DNA of 36,224 nt from Haplosporangium gracile. Lineage: Eukaryota > Mortierellomycota > Mortierellomycetes > Mortierellales > Mortierellaceae. A program made the translations under genes and the position numbers. Positions 1-12,873 of the stretch are shown here, one piece after another. The stretch covers positions 1 through 36,224 of the forward strand of contig JAAAUF010000385.1 of NCBI GenBank assembly GCA_015499985.1, in the 5' to 3' direction. The notes beneath the pieces are model-generated. The model saw nothing but the letters and a program-made list of their open reading frames with translations, was not told the origin of the DNA and searched no databases. Within the stretch, counting starts at the first letter, position 1. Each line of letters starts with the position of its first letter.

Positions 1-1
1 C

Positions 2-109
2 ATTGAAGCATTAGACAATGACGATGATGTCGGATCTCAAAAAAAAGTGGATGAGCATGTTCCGTATTCTCATGCCCCTCTTTTGCGTTTAAGAGGCAAC
101 ATGCGGTGA
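2..109 (+). CDS. Possible C-terminal tail of a plus-strand gene, cut by the window edge
   Basis: One frame is open from the left edge for 35 codons and stops at TGA 107-109. It reads as a charged tail containing IEALDNDDDVGSQKKVDEHV and ending LLRLRGNMR. The acidic DNDDD patch and mixed charged composition look like a real C-terminus more than the low-complexity spacer around it, and a gene here would converge tail-to-tail on the BTB gene. No domain is visible and the product is unknown. The open stretch is short enough to be chance. Confidence 0.35.
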   Translation: MEALDNDDDVGSQKKVDEHVPYSHAPLLRLRGNMR

Positions 110-345
110 AGAAAAAAAATTGGAAAAGAACGATCCCAAGCACACCCTTCATAAATGAAAAATAATTGAAAAAGGCCTACGGACGAAGGGATAACCCATA
201 ATTGACAAGATCTAACCAAATATATCAGTCCATCGTGACATGTAATTACTATTATGCGGGTTACCATATAAATATTTGTTTTGATAAACAGTGAGGTTCC
301 GCAAAGCAAGGATATCAAAAAAAAAGAACTACGGTACTTCATAGG

Positions 346-3300
346 TCACACATGACCCATAACAATACTAAACTGAAGCCTTGTCGCTTGCAGAGGATGA
401 TGATGGTGTTCAGGTCCGTAGCGTGACTGGGCTTCACAATTGCAACTAATCGCTTGAGCTGATCCTCCTTCCCCTCCCTGAACCGTCGCCCCATGAGCAT
501 ACTGATCTGTGGCAAAGGTATCGCCCAATGGCGCGCGGATGAAAATCCTATCTCCACCTCCTACAACGTGGTTTCCACATGCGCTACCGCCGTCGAGGAC
601 GCCAGTACAACTGGCATATCCACATCTACAACCAGCATGACTACTAGTAGGTTCAGCAACCGGTGGTCCACTTGCTTCCGGTGCCTGCAACCTAGCATTT
701 GTACCCACACTATCACCATCGCGAGTGCCAGGACTAATAATACGACTGGGACCTTGACCTTCTTGCTTTTGATATTTTTGCGGGTTGTTTTCATCGAACT
801 CGTACTCGTGGACGTAATCCACATCCATCGCCGTATCCGTCACAGTCGTCGTCGTTGTACTGGCCGTTCTTACTGCTGCTGTTGCTGGGCTGACAGGCGC
901 CACAGAGCCAGCTCGATTGTCCACTACTGCTGCCACGACGGTGGTGCTTGCAGGATGGTGATGGCCCAACAACGAATCTGACCCCGGTAATGGTGCCGGT
1001 GGGATCGAGGCAGTTGTCGCAGCAGCATCTTCCTCCAGGGAATAACAATCTGGTGAAGAGACCAAGAGTCCAGTGCAGTGACAGCCCGTCTGCAACTTGA
1101 TCCCCACATCGTCTTTTGGGACCGGTGATTCGGGTAAGTACGCCGTCAAGCACAGATTCCAGGATCTCCAGCCCTATGATGTATACATCAATCACAGTAA
1201 AACGCAAAAAGATGATAGGTATTAGTCAGTCATCACGCACATTGCCCGCCCTTACCCTTCAAATAAGGTAAGAAAAAAACAAAAACAAACAAAAAAATGA
1301 ACACGTACCCAGCTCTGCATGACGGCAAAGTCATCAGGACTACTCTGGAACTGCGTAACCTCATGAACAGGCCCCAATCCAATCGCATAGATCTTGAACC
1401 ACGTCTTGGTTGTCTCTCGCTTGTCCACGAAACAACTGAACGAGTCCTCAAACAATACCGCCGCCGCTGCCGTCACCGCATTCGTCACATCCACCTCAGC
1501 TCCATTAGCACTATTGTCTCCACTTCCTCCTTCTGCTGGTGTTGCTGCTGACGATTTAGGTCCTGCTCTGGCAGTGAAGGCAGAGGACTGTTGGAGTAGG
1601 CGCAATTGCTCAGTCAGCATCGGGAGAGTCGGGAGGTCAATGTATTGATCCCCCTTGCCGGCTCCACGGTAGATAATGGGGCCGCCCAAAGAAGTACGGG
1701 AACGCACGTGGGATGGTGATGAGGGTGTGAAGACATGGGGTAGACCAGATTTCCTCCGCACGCCTTCGGGGACGGTTGGCAACGAGTGTCGATGTAAGTA
1801 AACTCCTAGTTGCATGCCACCTGGCTGACCTGTTGGTATTTTTTGAATATACAAGTTCCAATACGACCTATCCCAATCATCATTCAAAAAAATTAATAAA
1901 GCGTAAGTTTTATCGTCACCGTCCAGAACGTCAGCAAACACCAATAAACCTTTGATCATAAACCCAAGAGACTTACCCTGCGTAGAAAAAGGCATCAGAA
2001 CAGACACGGGTGTTCTCTTTGAGGCTCTGGATATTTCTAAAGGCAACACTGAACCGGAAGGGCGGGTAGATAGGGTATTGTCCATTCAGCTCCCTCTCTA
2101 CGCCTGCAACGCCTTCCAATGCACCACTGACTCCCGAAAGACCAGATCCGCTGCTGTTGCCACCGGCATCCTCTGAGACAGGGTCCATGATCCGCTGTTT
2201 CTTCGCGAGTTGTATAAAACCTGGGTTGGAGGGAGGAGACAGCTGTCGATGCCTCCTTGAAAGAAGTGGGCTCCAAAAGGATGAAGAGTTGGCGTTGGAT
2301 CCACTACCACCACTACTGCCGGTGCCACCAAGAGCTGCGGGTACTGCAGCGGAGATTGTCGAAGTCACTCGGGACGCCGAAGTGGCAGCAGAACCCGATG
2401 CCGAAGACTGAGAAGGATGGTTCAGTTGGTTCCAGGTCGCTAGTTCCTGTAAGGTAGGCTCATCATCTTCTCCAGTGAGCGTAGTGTCCCCCTCAGGGAT
2501 CGGCTTGTATATTGCAAACGGTCTTCGAATCCAGTCCGAACCTTCATAGCCCTCATCAAAGTCACCTGGGAAATTTGACGTGACGAGACCGATAGTACTA
2601 CTTCCATCAGGACCAACGGTGCTATGACTACCGACTCTGCTGTTGTTACGGCGGTTGTTGGGCTCCTTGGGTCCGTGGGTCTCGATAAGATTGCGGAACT
2701 CGATCTGGTGCCACAGAGCTTCCTGGATGACGGACGAACGGACGAACCGGAGACCCGAGATGGGGTCAATGTCGCGTTGGATACACTGCAGTTGCTCGAA
2801 ACTCATGTGCATGTAAATAATCCCGCTCGAGAACAAGGCCTCATACGCCATCTCATCTTGATCCTCATGTTCCTGCTCCTCTATCTTACTGACAAGTCTG
2901 TCAGCTCCACCAGCTGTCGCTGGCTCTGTACCAACGCTTGAGCCAGACCGAGTTCCAACGGATGAGGAAGAATTACCGTCAGAAGGGAGCGAGCGGACGA
3001 TGGAAGAGATAGCTCGACGGCGATGCACAATCTGTCGACAAAACTCGTACCGTTCCCATTCGGAGGGCACCCAAAAGGCATCCGATCCTACGATCTTGAT
3101 CAACCAATCCAGGGGTAGCTGTTCAAAGACCTGCAGACAGACCATTTTCGGATCCGCAAACCCGTTTCGACAGAGGTACGAATGACAGGCCTCGATAATC
3201 TTGTCCGACCAAGGGTAATAGTCGCTCTGATGGCTGAACTCGATGTAAGACAACAGATGGTCGGTCCTAAGAGTCCTGATCGCAAAGTCTGCGCATTGCT

Positions 3301-4273
3301 CACAGAGCGACTCGATCCCGAGGTAAGCTGCGACTGCCAGGACTGAAAGCACGTTCTGAGGACTCAGAATAGACGGTGGTACAACCAGTCCGCCGTGGCT
3401 TGGCGAGTGGGTCGCAATCTTGTCTATCTGCTCATCAACCTGCTCCGCACCAATATCCAGTTCATACTCTCCGCTCTCTGCAACACCCTCATCCTCGCGC
3501 TCAACAGCCCAGATACCATAAAGTCGCCCAATCGCAATATCGAATCCTTCCTGCGTAATGTTGGGATCGTCAAAAGTCATGTCCACTGTATCCTTGTTGT
3601 TCTCCTGCCAAGGCCCCTGTAGCATGTTCTCAAAGAAGGTCGCCTGCAGCAGTACCAGTCGGTGGAGACGATAGGTCTTGCCGAACGCCAGCAGTGAAAT
3701 GTCAGATCCTGCGCCGTGGACCAATCCATGAAGTGCGAGGTGCTGTGAGATGTTGGTGAGGTTCTTCAGCATGGATGACGAGAGAATCTTTGTGTTATTC
3801 CTTCGGCTGCGGGTGTTCATTACTGCTGCTCCCATCCAGGTGGTACCTGCAGCAGAAGCAGCAGCCATGGCAGTCCAGGGCGTCGTAGGCCATGACGAAG
3901 ATGAGGCAATAGCAGCACCAGCAAAACGTGGACGATCCTGCTTGTTTTGATGGTCGTTGCCGAGTGGTGACGACGATGGGAATGACGACGAAGAACGATC
4001 GTTATTGTTCTTGTCATTATTGGCATTATGATCCATGTGAGGGGGTCTCGCAGATATCCACTGTAGACGAGAAGATAAAGTTGCTGAGGAGGTGTAGAAT
4101 TGTTGATGTTGATGATACATGTGATGCTGGCGTTGAAAATGCAGGTGTTGCGGTTGTTGAGAAAGAAGGGATGGTTGACTAGTCGAACCTCTATCGGTGC
4201 CGGTGTCAGGTGCAGCTGTGCCCTCTGGACGGTTCGACCTTGCGCCTGTTCCCCCTATGTTGGTGAAATCCAT
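346..4273 (-). CDS. BTB/POZ domain protein with a possible MATH-like C-terminal region (1227 aa)
   Basis: Three exons on the minus strand: 4273-1977, 1867-1309 and 1173-346. Intron 1 (1976-1868) starts GTAAGT and ends ATAG; intron 2 (1308-1174) starts GTACGT, has a GACTAAT branch-like site and ends ATAG. Splicing restores the reading FFYAG-SYWNLYIQK and MQSW-GWRSWNL. An in-frame TAA lies six bases before the ATG, which fixes the start. Residues ~1-170 are low complexity (H, Q, N, S). A BTB fold follows at ~188-335 (SDISLLAFGKTYRLHRLVLL, then FFENMLQGPW), then a BACK-like helical stretch to ~420. Later, PFRFSVAF..., GSYWNLYIQK, LGVYLHR and SWGWRSW follow the order of strands in a MATH/TRAF-like domain; that is inference. 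Fungal germ cell-less-like BTB proteins are the nearest family I recognise. BTB proteins commonly act as Cullin-3 adaptors, but no substrate can be read here. The terminal ~150 residues are disordered. Confidence 0.88.
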
Positions 4274-5600
4274 AGATTATGTTGACGACAGTCCTTGCTT
4301 CCTGCTTGAGATAGTAGACTCCTGTTTTTTGTTTTGTTCGTTAACCGAGAAAGAGAAAGATACGTAAGAAAAAGAGATGATTGTTAATGTTTGCTTGTTT
4401 GTTTTGTTTGTTCGTGAAGAAAAAAGGGATTGGATGTAGACTTTGGAAGGAAGGTGAAAAGGAAGGAGTGAAGGATAAAATAGACAGGACAATTGACATT
4501 TTGAAAAATGACTGTCTTTTTTAGTCCATTGTTGTGCTAGGGGTAGAGAGGGCGCGAGGGCCAAATGACGAGGTAATGTGGAGAAAAGAGGTGTTCCAAG
4601 GAGGAGGAGGAGGGAGATTGAGAAAGGAGTACAATGCGACATGTCTTTCTGTGGGATAATAATAGTTAATTACAAGGGTTGGAGAGAAAGAAAGCGAAAC
4701 AAACAGTGGTCGGGATATACAGAAAAACAAACATGAGAGGCTACTTTTGTGTTGTTGTTGCGTGCGAAGCGGAGGCGGTATAGATGCATGGGTTGGAGAG
4801 TAAGGGGTGAAAATGAAATATCGATATATTACCATTGGAAGGAGGCTAAAGGTAAAGAAAAGACGGCAACGAGGATATTCTGGGCGACAGTGCTGCGATC
4901 AAAAGCAAGAAGACAGGAGTGAGCTCGGTAGCAAGAAGCGACAGCAAAGGACGGTGTGGTGAGAGAAAAAAAAGCGTCTGTCTGTGTGAATCGAAGGCGA
5001 GGTGGAAAAAGGACAGAAACAGCAACCTCAATCAACAACATGTGTCAACATGAACGTGACAAAAGAACCTCGACGTCATTAATTTTTTTTGTGAGGAGTG
5101 ATTGACACCACTTCTGCATTCCTTCTCATAACGGTGAGGCCGTTATCACCTTGTCTAAGCTTGATCAACATTGACGAAAACATTTGACGAAGTAAGGGGA
5201 AAGGGAACAAGAAGCATAAGGGAGAGGGAAGAGGAAGAAGAAGGGAGAGGTCCAGAATGAGTGAAAAGGGCGTGAAGGAGCGTAAACAATTGATTAGGTG
5301 CATCCAAAAAGAAAAATGAAAAAAAAGCAAGGAAAAAAAGGATCGAGATACATCCTCAATCCTCCCTTTTTTTCGAGCCCACCCCTTATGCCGCAGAAAT
5401 AAAAATAAAAAGCGCGACTGAATGGGTGAATGCGTGTTTTGTATATCATATTGACAACTATAGGATGCATAGAGAGAAGAGAAAGAAAAAGGAAAAGGGG
5501 GACTGTAGAGAAAGTAGGGCATGTTCATACTCATCGACAACTCATTGGTCTTAATAACTAAACATCCCACTCTCTCAGTCCCAGGGCGTTAGTTATATTA
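4274..5600 (-). other. Upstream/leader region of the BTB gene, pyrimidine-rich on the sense strand
   Basis: The plus strand is strongly purine-rich (GGAGG, GAAAG and AAAAG runs), so the minus strand is a long CT-rich tract directly upstream of the BTB start. Open frames here translate to low-complexity S, L, F and P strings and carry no domain. The stretch is best read as promoter and 5' leader. No TATA box is convincing enough to list. Confidence 0.5.
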
Positions 5601-8600
5601 GTCTTGATATAACTATTGTATAGCTCGGTGAACGAATGGACGAATGAAATGGCAAGTGTGGAGGGTGTTAAGCGAACAAGGAGAAGACTTCTGTACGAAA
5701 CGATGTCAAAAAGACGATCGATGCATGCAGCAATGGAGAAAGGCTAAAAAGTGCTCAAATGGCAGCAGATGGTATCAAAAACAGTAGATATCCATGTCCT
5801 CTCAAATGATCTTTCCCCTTTCATTGAGCTACAAAGCACTCCCACTCTGCTCTACAGTAGTCTTTTTTTTCGAACAACGAAAAAAAAAAAAAAAAACTGG
5901 CACGGTGGAATGCTTTAACTATTAGAAGACTCTTTTTTTTCTTTGAAACGTATGACCACAAGAAACAAAAGAACGTTGAGTGGAAAAATGCTCAATCGAT
6001 CAAAAACGACGCGGCGAGACCCAAGCCCAGCCAACTAATGCAATAAACAAACTGCTCTCGCGTCTCGTGTAGTCTCCTCTCCAACCTTGTTTTTCCTTTC
6101 AATGGTCCAACGTGCCCATTGTGTTCTGTGGACGAAATGTGAGGGACGGAGAAGAAATCTAATGTCGAAGAGAAGCAATTGAAGACCAGTTGATGGACAT
6201 GTGTTTAAGTAGTCTTCTTTTACGGTGCTTTCTGTACATTTTTTTTACGCTCAGGGAGCTGGTTGAGGCGAATTGAGATTCAATTCTAAACGTTCTTTCT
6301 TGTTGTTCACCCGGAGAAGCCGCTTAAAAAGAATATCAAGGTGGTTATTTAATTCAAAAAATGCGATGTATGTTTTATTTTTTTGAGTTGCACCATAGGT
6401 GAATTTCAAGTGTGCTAATTTGCGCCCTTTTTTGTTCTTACTTTCTGACAGAGTGTCAAAGGGAAAACCTTACCCGCAGGGCGAACCCTCTCTTCTTCCC
6501 CTTCTCCTCGGCTCACTAAAACAATGAAGGACATTGTGAGTAGTCAAGGTCAGTTGATAGTCGAATATTTGAGGAGAGAGAGAGACATAGGGGGAGAGAG
6601 TTGAACTGTGAAGATCCTAGAAGTTTGATCTTTTACTTGACCCCACAATATTGAAGCACGCAAGCAGCAAAACGTCAGAGTTCATTTCCCAAAAGAAGGG
6701 GAAAACATACAAACAGGCAGATGCCGATGATGACGATGATGACCATTGTGTCTTTTGTCTTTGTCTGCTTCTCGAAGGCGAGTGAGTGGCGTGGTCGATC
6801 CCTCCTTATTGACATTGTATTCTTCGTTGCTCAGATCATTTATTTGTTTCTGTAAAAGAATTAACAAGAATTAGAGGCAACCTAGAGGGTGCACTGACAG
6901 AGTGACAGAGTCAACAAATACCCTTCTCTCTCAAATCCCTCTTCTGTGTGATTCAAAATTAAACGTTGCACGGCACATCGATTCATGTATCTCGCCACGG
7001 TACCTATCTCGTTCTGTCTTCCCCCACTTTTTTCAGTATTTTGCTCTTGTTGCCCTTTTGCCCTTTCAAACTTGTTTTTTTCATTTTTGACAGGTCCATT
7101 CTCTGTCTCCATGTCGAGTCACCTTCTTCCTCTCTCGCGTCTCGAGAGGGGAACAAAGACCTTAAAGGGCTTACTCATCGCAAAATTTACTTCTTCCCTC
7201 CCATTCAAATGACAACAACAACCACCAGTTGGTGTTACACAAACCCTGTTCATCGTTTTCCCCTTCCTCCCTCCACGGACAAGATGAGGAGATGGTTGTA
7301 TACTCGAGGATTGGGGCTCATTCGCTCGCTCAAGTAGCTCTTTGATTGAGGGCATGGAGCCCCCATCACCACCGCCATTTTCCGAGGGAGAGAGAGAGAG
7401 AGTGAAACGGGGCTCTTTATTGTTGTTGCTGTTATTGTTTCTTTCTTCCGTTCCTATATAAAGTGGAGGAAAGGATCGATACGAATAGAAAGTGTTCAAT
7501 TTTTTTTTTGTGTTCTCAATGAACAGGCCAAGTGTATATTCTCTCTCAAATGAACAACAAGAGTTGATAATCTCTCCTCCCTCATCGGCCCATAAAAGAA
7601 GAGTAGTCGTGCTGTCGTGTCGTGCAGGGATGTATCTCGCCTAGGAGGGCGAAGGGACAACTGATTGATTGATTCGGGACTGATCAGAGCGGAACGGCAT
7701 CAAACATGAATATAGTCACGATAGCGGTTGCCTAGGATCTGACCTCTCTTTGAACGACATAACGGCCATCTTCCTTGGCACTCACTTTCGGCTGATATAT
7801 ACCTCAAAGAGAGCACGTCGATGACCGATTGAACCACGATTTATTAATACTTCCTCTTCTCTCCTCTCTCTCTGTTGTTGATCGTTGATATTGTGTTGTG
7901 GTGGCGTGGAGGTATCCCTCATTAGGAACATTTTTTCCCATTTTTTATTTTTTTTTAATTCGAGGCTTGTCTCATTGGACAGTCCAGGCTGTGTCCAATC
8001 CAGACATAGCCGTCCCCCTTCATTGCGGGGTACTGTACTTGTCAGAAGAATGAGAGAAAGAATTATAGGCGGTGCCCCGTACGAATCGGTCCCCTTGTGG
8101 AGTTGGGAAGTAAAGGTTCCAAGAGAAGGACCGAGAGCCATCACTTTGTAGGTACCTATAGCCACGTATCGGAGAAAAATCCCCGAATACTTTCATACGT
8201 CCCCCTTGGCTGGAGGACACAGACGCTCTCCCTCCACATCTTGCCTATTTCTGGTCGCCGATCTTCTCTGTGGAAGAGAGGCTCGCGACCAATGTGGCTG
8301 GCAGGCTGGCTGAAAGAAGGAGGGATCTGATCTGACCCGATCTGGTCTGGGTCTTTCTCTTCATTTTGCTGCTTTCGCCTGTTGGCCTTTGCCCAAATTT
8401 CGTTTTGTTTTTCTGCTTTTGTCTCTCAATTGCGCAGAGGGGACGGGATATAGGAAAAGATGGAGGGAAAGTAAAGTAGTAAAGTACTCTCCCTTGTCCG
8501 TAGGTTGAAATAACCGTTGAACAAAAGGGGAAGTGTGGTCCCTGACCGACGATAGTCTGGGGTTAATGCAAGATGGATAGATGCTGCCCTATGACGAACT

Positions 8601-10334
8601 TGGTAAGAAAAGAAAGCTAGCTAGTTCTGTCGATGATAGAGGGGTAGACTATGTCATTGACTAGGTAGGGCAATTGACTAAGCAAAAAAAAAAAAAAACA
8701 CCATCATCATAACCCCCACAAATCGCCACTTCTCCGGACTGAAGGGATCGACAGGGGGCGAGGGTGGAGCCTGATGTTACAGGAGGTATTTTTGAAAAGT
8801 AAAGAATCTTTAGAATCACAAGAATGAACGGAGAGACCTAACTCGGGTACCCTTCTTATGTTCATTGTTCATTGTTCTTGTTCGGTAGAAATGACCTGAC
8901 CAGCCACCTCTCTTTCCCTCTCTTGTGGGGTAGCGATATACGGTGACTCTTCTTGCCTTTGCGGGGGCAAAACAAATAGTCCAAAATGGTTGGGGCTGAC
9001 ATTGAAATTAAGGAAAAAAAAATAAAATAAAAAAGGGCGATTGGTAAGGGAGTGCGTGCTCAACCCCCCTCGTCCTCTCTCCACGCCCTTTGAGCAACAG
9101 AGGCGAGACGGGGGAGTGATGACACTTCTACTCTTGGAAGGAAAGGGGGGAGAGGAAGGTGCGTGTGTTCTGTGGATAAGTAGGACAAGCTGAGCTGCTT
9201 TTCATCTTCCTATTCTCAGACACGCAGACAGAATAGGCGGACAGGCAGATGCATTCATATACTAATCACACAGGCAACACAGACACAGACATAGACATAG
9301 GCAGAAAGGTATATAAAGAGTTGTTTTCGTATGGGCGTATGCAATGGCAGTGCTCTCGTAATTTTATTTAGTTTCTTGGAAACATGACTTGAGTGGTGGA
9401 GTGAAGGATAAGTGCAACCGTTACAGTTGTTTTCCACTCTGAAATATTTAGCTTTCAAGATTATCAACAATGGGCGATGGTGGCGTGGAGAGAGAGAAAG
9501 AGAGAAACATAGCACTCAACTTACTGACTGACATACATATAGTTACAGGTGAATAAATAGGATGGTCGATAATAACAGAAGCAACGATTAATTGCCCTAC
9601 CCCGTAGGTGTGTAACACCGTTCATCTATTACAATTAGAACAAGTAGACGACGAGCTTAATCAATCCCGCTCCTCTGCCATTCATTCGCTCAACCTCCCA
9701 CTCGATGCAAGGGATGAGACTGAGAGAAGTGTGTGTGAGAGAGAGAGAGCCACACCCTTGTTCATACAGATGTATTTGGTTAAAGAGTTGAGCAGCAAAG
9801 AGATAAGCAACATTAATTAGCATTTTATTTTGATTTTTTTTATTTTATCTTCCATTCCACCGAGCCACCTTTTTTTTTATTCACAAAAACACAAAATGTC
9901 CAAACACAAGACAGACAAAAAACAAAAAAATAAAAAAAAAAACAAATAAACAAAAAACAAACGACAACGACGACGATGAAAGAGAAAGGAACGTTGAAAA
10001 TTCAAAAAAAATTGACTCGGTGGAAATGTGTAGTTGTTGTCACGCTTCTTGGTTATTGCTTTTAATTAACTGTAACGATGGGATGGAATGAACGTAATGA
10101 TTGATACATTGCGTTTTTCTTTTTGTCTTAAGGCTCAGATACTTCTTTCTATATGACCATGAACTAACTGAGGTCGCTCAGAAGAACTAATGATGGAGTA
10201 AGTGTAGGTGTAGAGAGTCAATGGTTCTCTATGGTATTCAGCATAGGGTAATGATCGAGAAATGGAGCTAATGATGTGTAATCAAGATAGTTTCGTCTAA
10301 ATAATAGTCAAGTAAAGACACATACCACGTTCAC
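5601..10334. other. Intergenic spacer with no supported gene
   Basis: Mixed AT-rich sequence with homopolymer runs, short GA repeats (near 6572, 7388 and 9735) and a very A-rich stretch at about 9890-9960. Frames of 60-130 codons exist on both strands but show no recognisable domain, no supported splicing and strongly biased composition. I found no tRNA B-box in a foldable context and no rRNA. Confidence 0.5.
5863..5887. repeat. Poly-T/poly-A hairpin
   Basis: TTTTTTTTCG at 5863-5872 is followed by AACAA and then CGAAAAAAAA, giving a perfect 10-bp stem with a 5-nt loop. The A run continues beyond the stem. It lies in spacer DNA and could be a nucleosome-free poly(dA:dT) element or simply a slippage product. 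Confidence 0.45.
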
Positions 10335-10585
10335 TTAGTCCGCATTGTCTTCTTCTCCTTGTTCTTCTTGATCATTCTCCTTCGCCTTCAGCCCTTGCAT
10401 TTGAAGGCTCTCCTACTGTGCTGTACTTGTTCTGTTGTTACTGTTGTCATTCTTTTTTGTTTTTGCTGTCTGTGGGGTGCGCTATGATCGATTTTTTTTC
10501 CAACCCCCTTCCAGTAAGAGAAGAGAGTACCTTGCCAGTGAGTTCTTGAGTGGCGTCAAACAAATAAATGCTCCCTCCTCTGCCT
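10335..10585 (-). other. Candidate terminal exons of an unrecognised minus-strand gene (weak)
   Basis: A possible exon 10585-10531 reads GRGGSIYLFDATQELTGK. A 118-nt intron-like gap (10530-10413, GTACTC to GTAG) leads in phase to 10412-10335, which reads ESLQMQGLKAKENDQEE, continues acidic and stops at TAA. Gap length and splice signals match the confident introns of this window. No upstream exon could be joined convincingly and no family is recognised. The acidic tail comes from CT-rich plus-strand DNA, which yields E/K/G by composition, so chance is a serious alternative. Confidence 0.2.
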
Positions 10586-11419
10586 CTAGTCTTTTACACG
10601 GCCCTACAGCCGTGGAAATTAAACTGAACAAGCTCTGTTTCCCTTCCTCTACCTCTTAATTGACCAGTTTTTATTCTTTTCCTTTCCCCTCTTTTTTCTC
10701 CACTCTACTCCTCCCTTTTCTTCTTCTCCTCCTTCTCCTCCTCCTTCGTCCTTCGTCCTTCTCTTTCTTCCCAACTTTTCTTCTCCACTCCGAATTACCG
10801 AGCTGCTTCCATTCACATTCACTCTTCCACTACAGTAGTCCACTTCACTCTCATTGGCTCATTCATTCATCCATTCGTTCATACTCCATTCACTCACTCA
10901 CTTATACATATCCTTTCACTTTTTACCCTGCGCTCACTCACCCTGCACTCGCTCTTCTCCGCACACAGGACAAAGCCTATTCACTCACAATATACACACA
11001 TTCGGTCCCATGTCACTCCCTACTCTCTCACTTTACCCTCGCTTTTAATTCACAAAACACATTCATTAACACCAATCAAGTAGCAAAGGTAATAGAAAAC
11101 AACAATCAGGAACCTCCCTTAGCTCCCTTCTTTTTTACCCCGCTATCACTCGTTCAGCGCAACAGAACATCCATAAGTCAGCGCCTTTTTTTCTTTCTTG
11201 TTTTCCCTTGCCCGCCTACTTACTGGCTACTATGGCCCCGTGGAAGCAAAAAAAAGTATATCTCAGATAAAACTATATGGGATAGAATACGAAAGAGAGC
11301 TAGTTTATCGAGCGTGTTGAGCTTGTTTGTATACATGCGTATGTATGAGTTTGCTTTCTACCATATGCTATGCAAAGATTGGTGGCGGTTGAAGAGTCCC
11401 TCTTTCGCTCCTTCGTTGC

Positions 11420-11435
11420 GTGTGTGTGTGTGTGT
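11420..11435. repeat. (GT)n microsatellite
   Basis: A pure GT/TG run of about 16 nt inside the pyrimidine-rich region upstream of the CSL gene. Confidence 0.8.
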
Positions 11436-12064
11436 ATAGAGAGTGTATGTGCCCCTTTTTTATCTCATCAGTTCGATTGGAGATAGAGGAAAGTGCACTC
11501 GACTTTCTTTCCTCTCTTCCCTTCTCCTTCTCTCTCTCCATACCTTTTTGTCTCCATATATTCTCTCCCAGTCAACCCAACAACATAGAAACAACGGACT
11601 ACAAGGACAAGGGACAAAAAAGAGCAATGGGAGTGGCGATCTTAGTTGGACTCGTTCTGCTTTGCTACTTTTACGAACTCCACATCAATACTCACTTCAT
11701 TCTTTGTTCGGTGACCCCGGACACAACAAACTACGTTACAAACCCGACACAACACACGACCAGCAAACTAAAAAAGTATCTTATCTATATACATAAATCA
11801 TTCATCCATTCACTTCAGAAAAGACCTGATTATTGCACATCAGCCCACACATTGCATCCATATTCTTCTTCTCTCCCACTGTTGTTCTCTTTCTTTCTCT
11901 TTACCTTCTATCTTTGTTCCTTCCTCTTTGCCGTTTTTCTCCTCCCTCCTTGTGCACTCATTTCAACAAAAAAAAAAAAAGAGAAAGGCACACCAACCAA
12001 CTCAAAAGAAAGCAACCACAAAAAAAGTGAGCAAACATATGAGACTGAGAGCATCAACAAAACA

Positions 12065-12116
12065 CAACAACAAACATCAACAACTAGCAACAACAAACAT
12101 CAACAACTAGCAACAA
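12065..12116. repeat. 23-bp tandem direct repeat, about 2.3 copies
   Basis: The sequence is identical at a 23-nt offset throughout 12065-12116. The unit is CAA-rich and contains CATCAACAACTAG. This is a perfect recent local duplication in non-coding DNA. Confidence 0.85.
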
Positions 12117-12846
12117 GACCCTGTCAAATACAATCAACAGTACATCAAAATATAAACATGTGCCCAAACTAGAATCCACTTCATTCTCTTCTCTCGCACT
12201 CTATTCTGACGACATCCCAATCCAATTCAACCGTCGGCACATTTTCCTTCTTCGGGCTTTGCCATTTTCAAACAGCATATTCTATCAAAGAATCTGTACT
12301 TACCCTACACCTATTCTTCAATCAGGTCCTATCTCTAGGATCCATTGCCCTGTCACACTCACTGTCATTTGGTACCGCGAATAAGGTAATTAACAACAAC
12401 AATGCCACCTCCACACCACCACCAGATCGGAACTCCACATCCATAGTTAGTCGGATTCTGTTTAAGCTCCCTGCTTTGAACAACAAAGACGCCATGGTGG
12501 CGTTTCATTGAAGTCATTGTGGTTTATTCGATCATCACCTTCTCCTTTCTCCTTTCTCCACTACCTCCTCTTCCTCCTCCTTGTCATCTCCTGAACCCTG
12601 CCCAACGTCCCTTTGTAACTTACATTGTCCAGACTGAGAGAAACGAAGAGGATGGCTACGGACAGACCACAGGGTTCTACCTTTGCCTTTCACCTCCTTT
12701 TATCTTCACCCACATCCTTTTTTTCCTTCTCCCCATTTTCTATTCCCCTTGAGTTACCCTTTTTTCTGCGTATTCGTTCCTATTTCTGTATGGACCAAAA
12801 ACTCTAGTGGACGATTACCCTATTTTTTCTATACCCTTTTTATGAC

Positions 12847-12873
12847 TTGTTGTTGTTGTTGTTGTTGTTGTTG
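12847..12873. repeat. (TTG)9 microsatellite followed by TTACAG
   Basis: Nine TTG units run directly into TTACAG. That resembles an extended pyrimidine/T-G tract plus a 3' splice-site sequence, so a leader intron ending here is possible but unsupported. Confidence 0.8.

Noticed and set aside
6682..6862. Minus-strand exon-like stretch preceded by TTTTACAG
   Set aside because: No upstream donor gives an in-frame junction; the best one runs directly into TAA. Not called.
7815..7850. tRNA B-box-like GGTTCAATC on the minus strand
   Set aside because: The block does not complete the GGTTCRANNCC consensus, and no A-box or cloverleaf could be placed around it.
10660..12172. Open frames of 259 and 250 codons (10660-11439 and 11420-12172)
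   Set aside because: Same composition artefact: runs of F, L, S, H and T plus K/N/Q-rich ends, no domain, no splice-site support.
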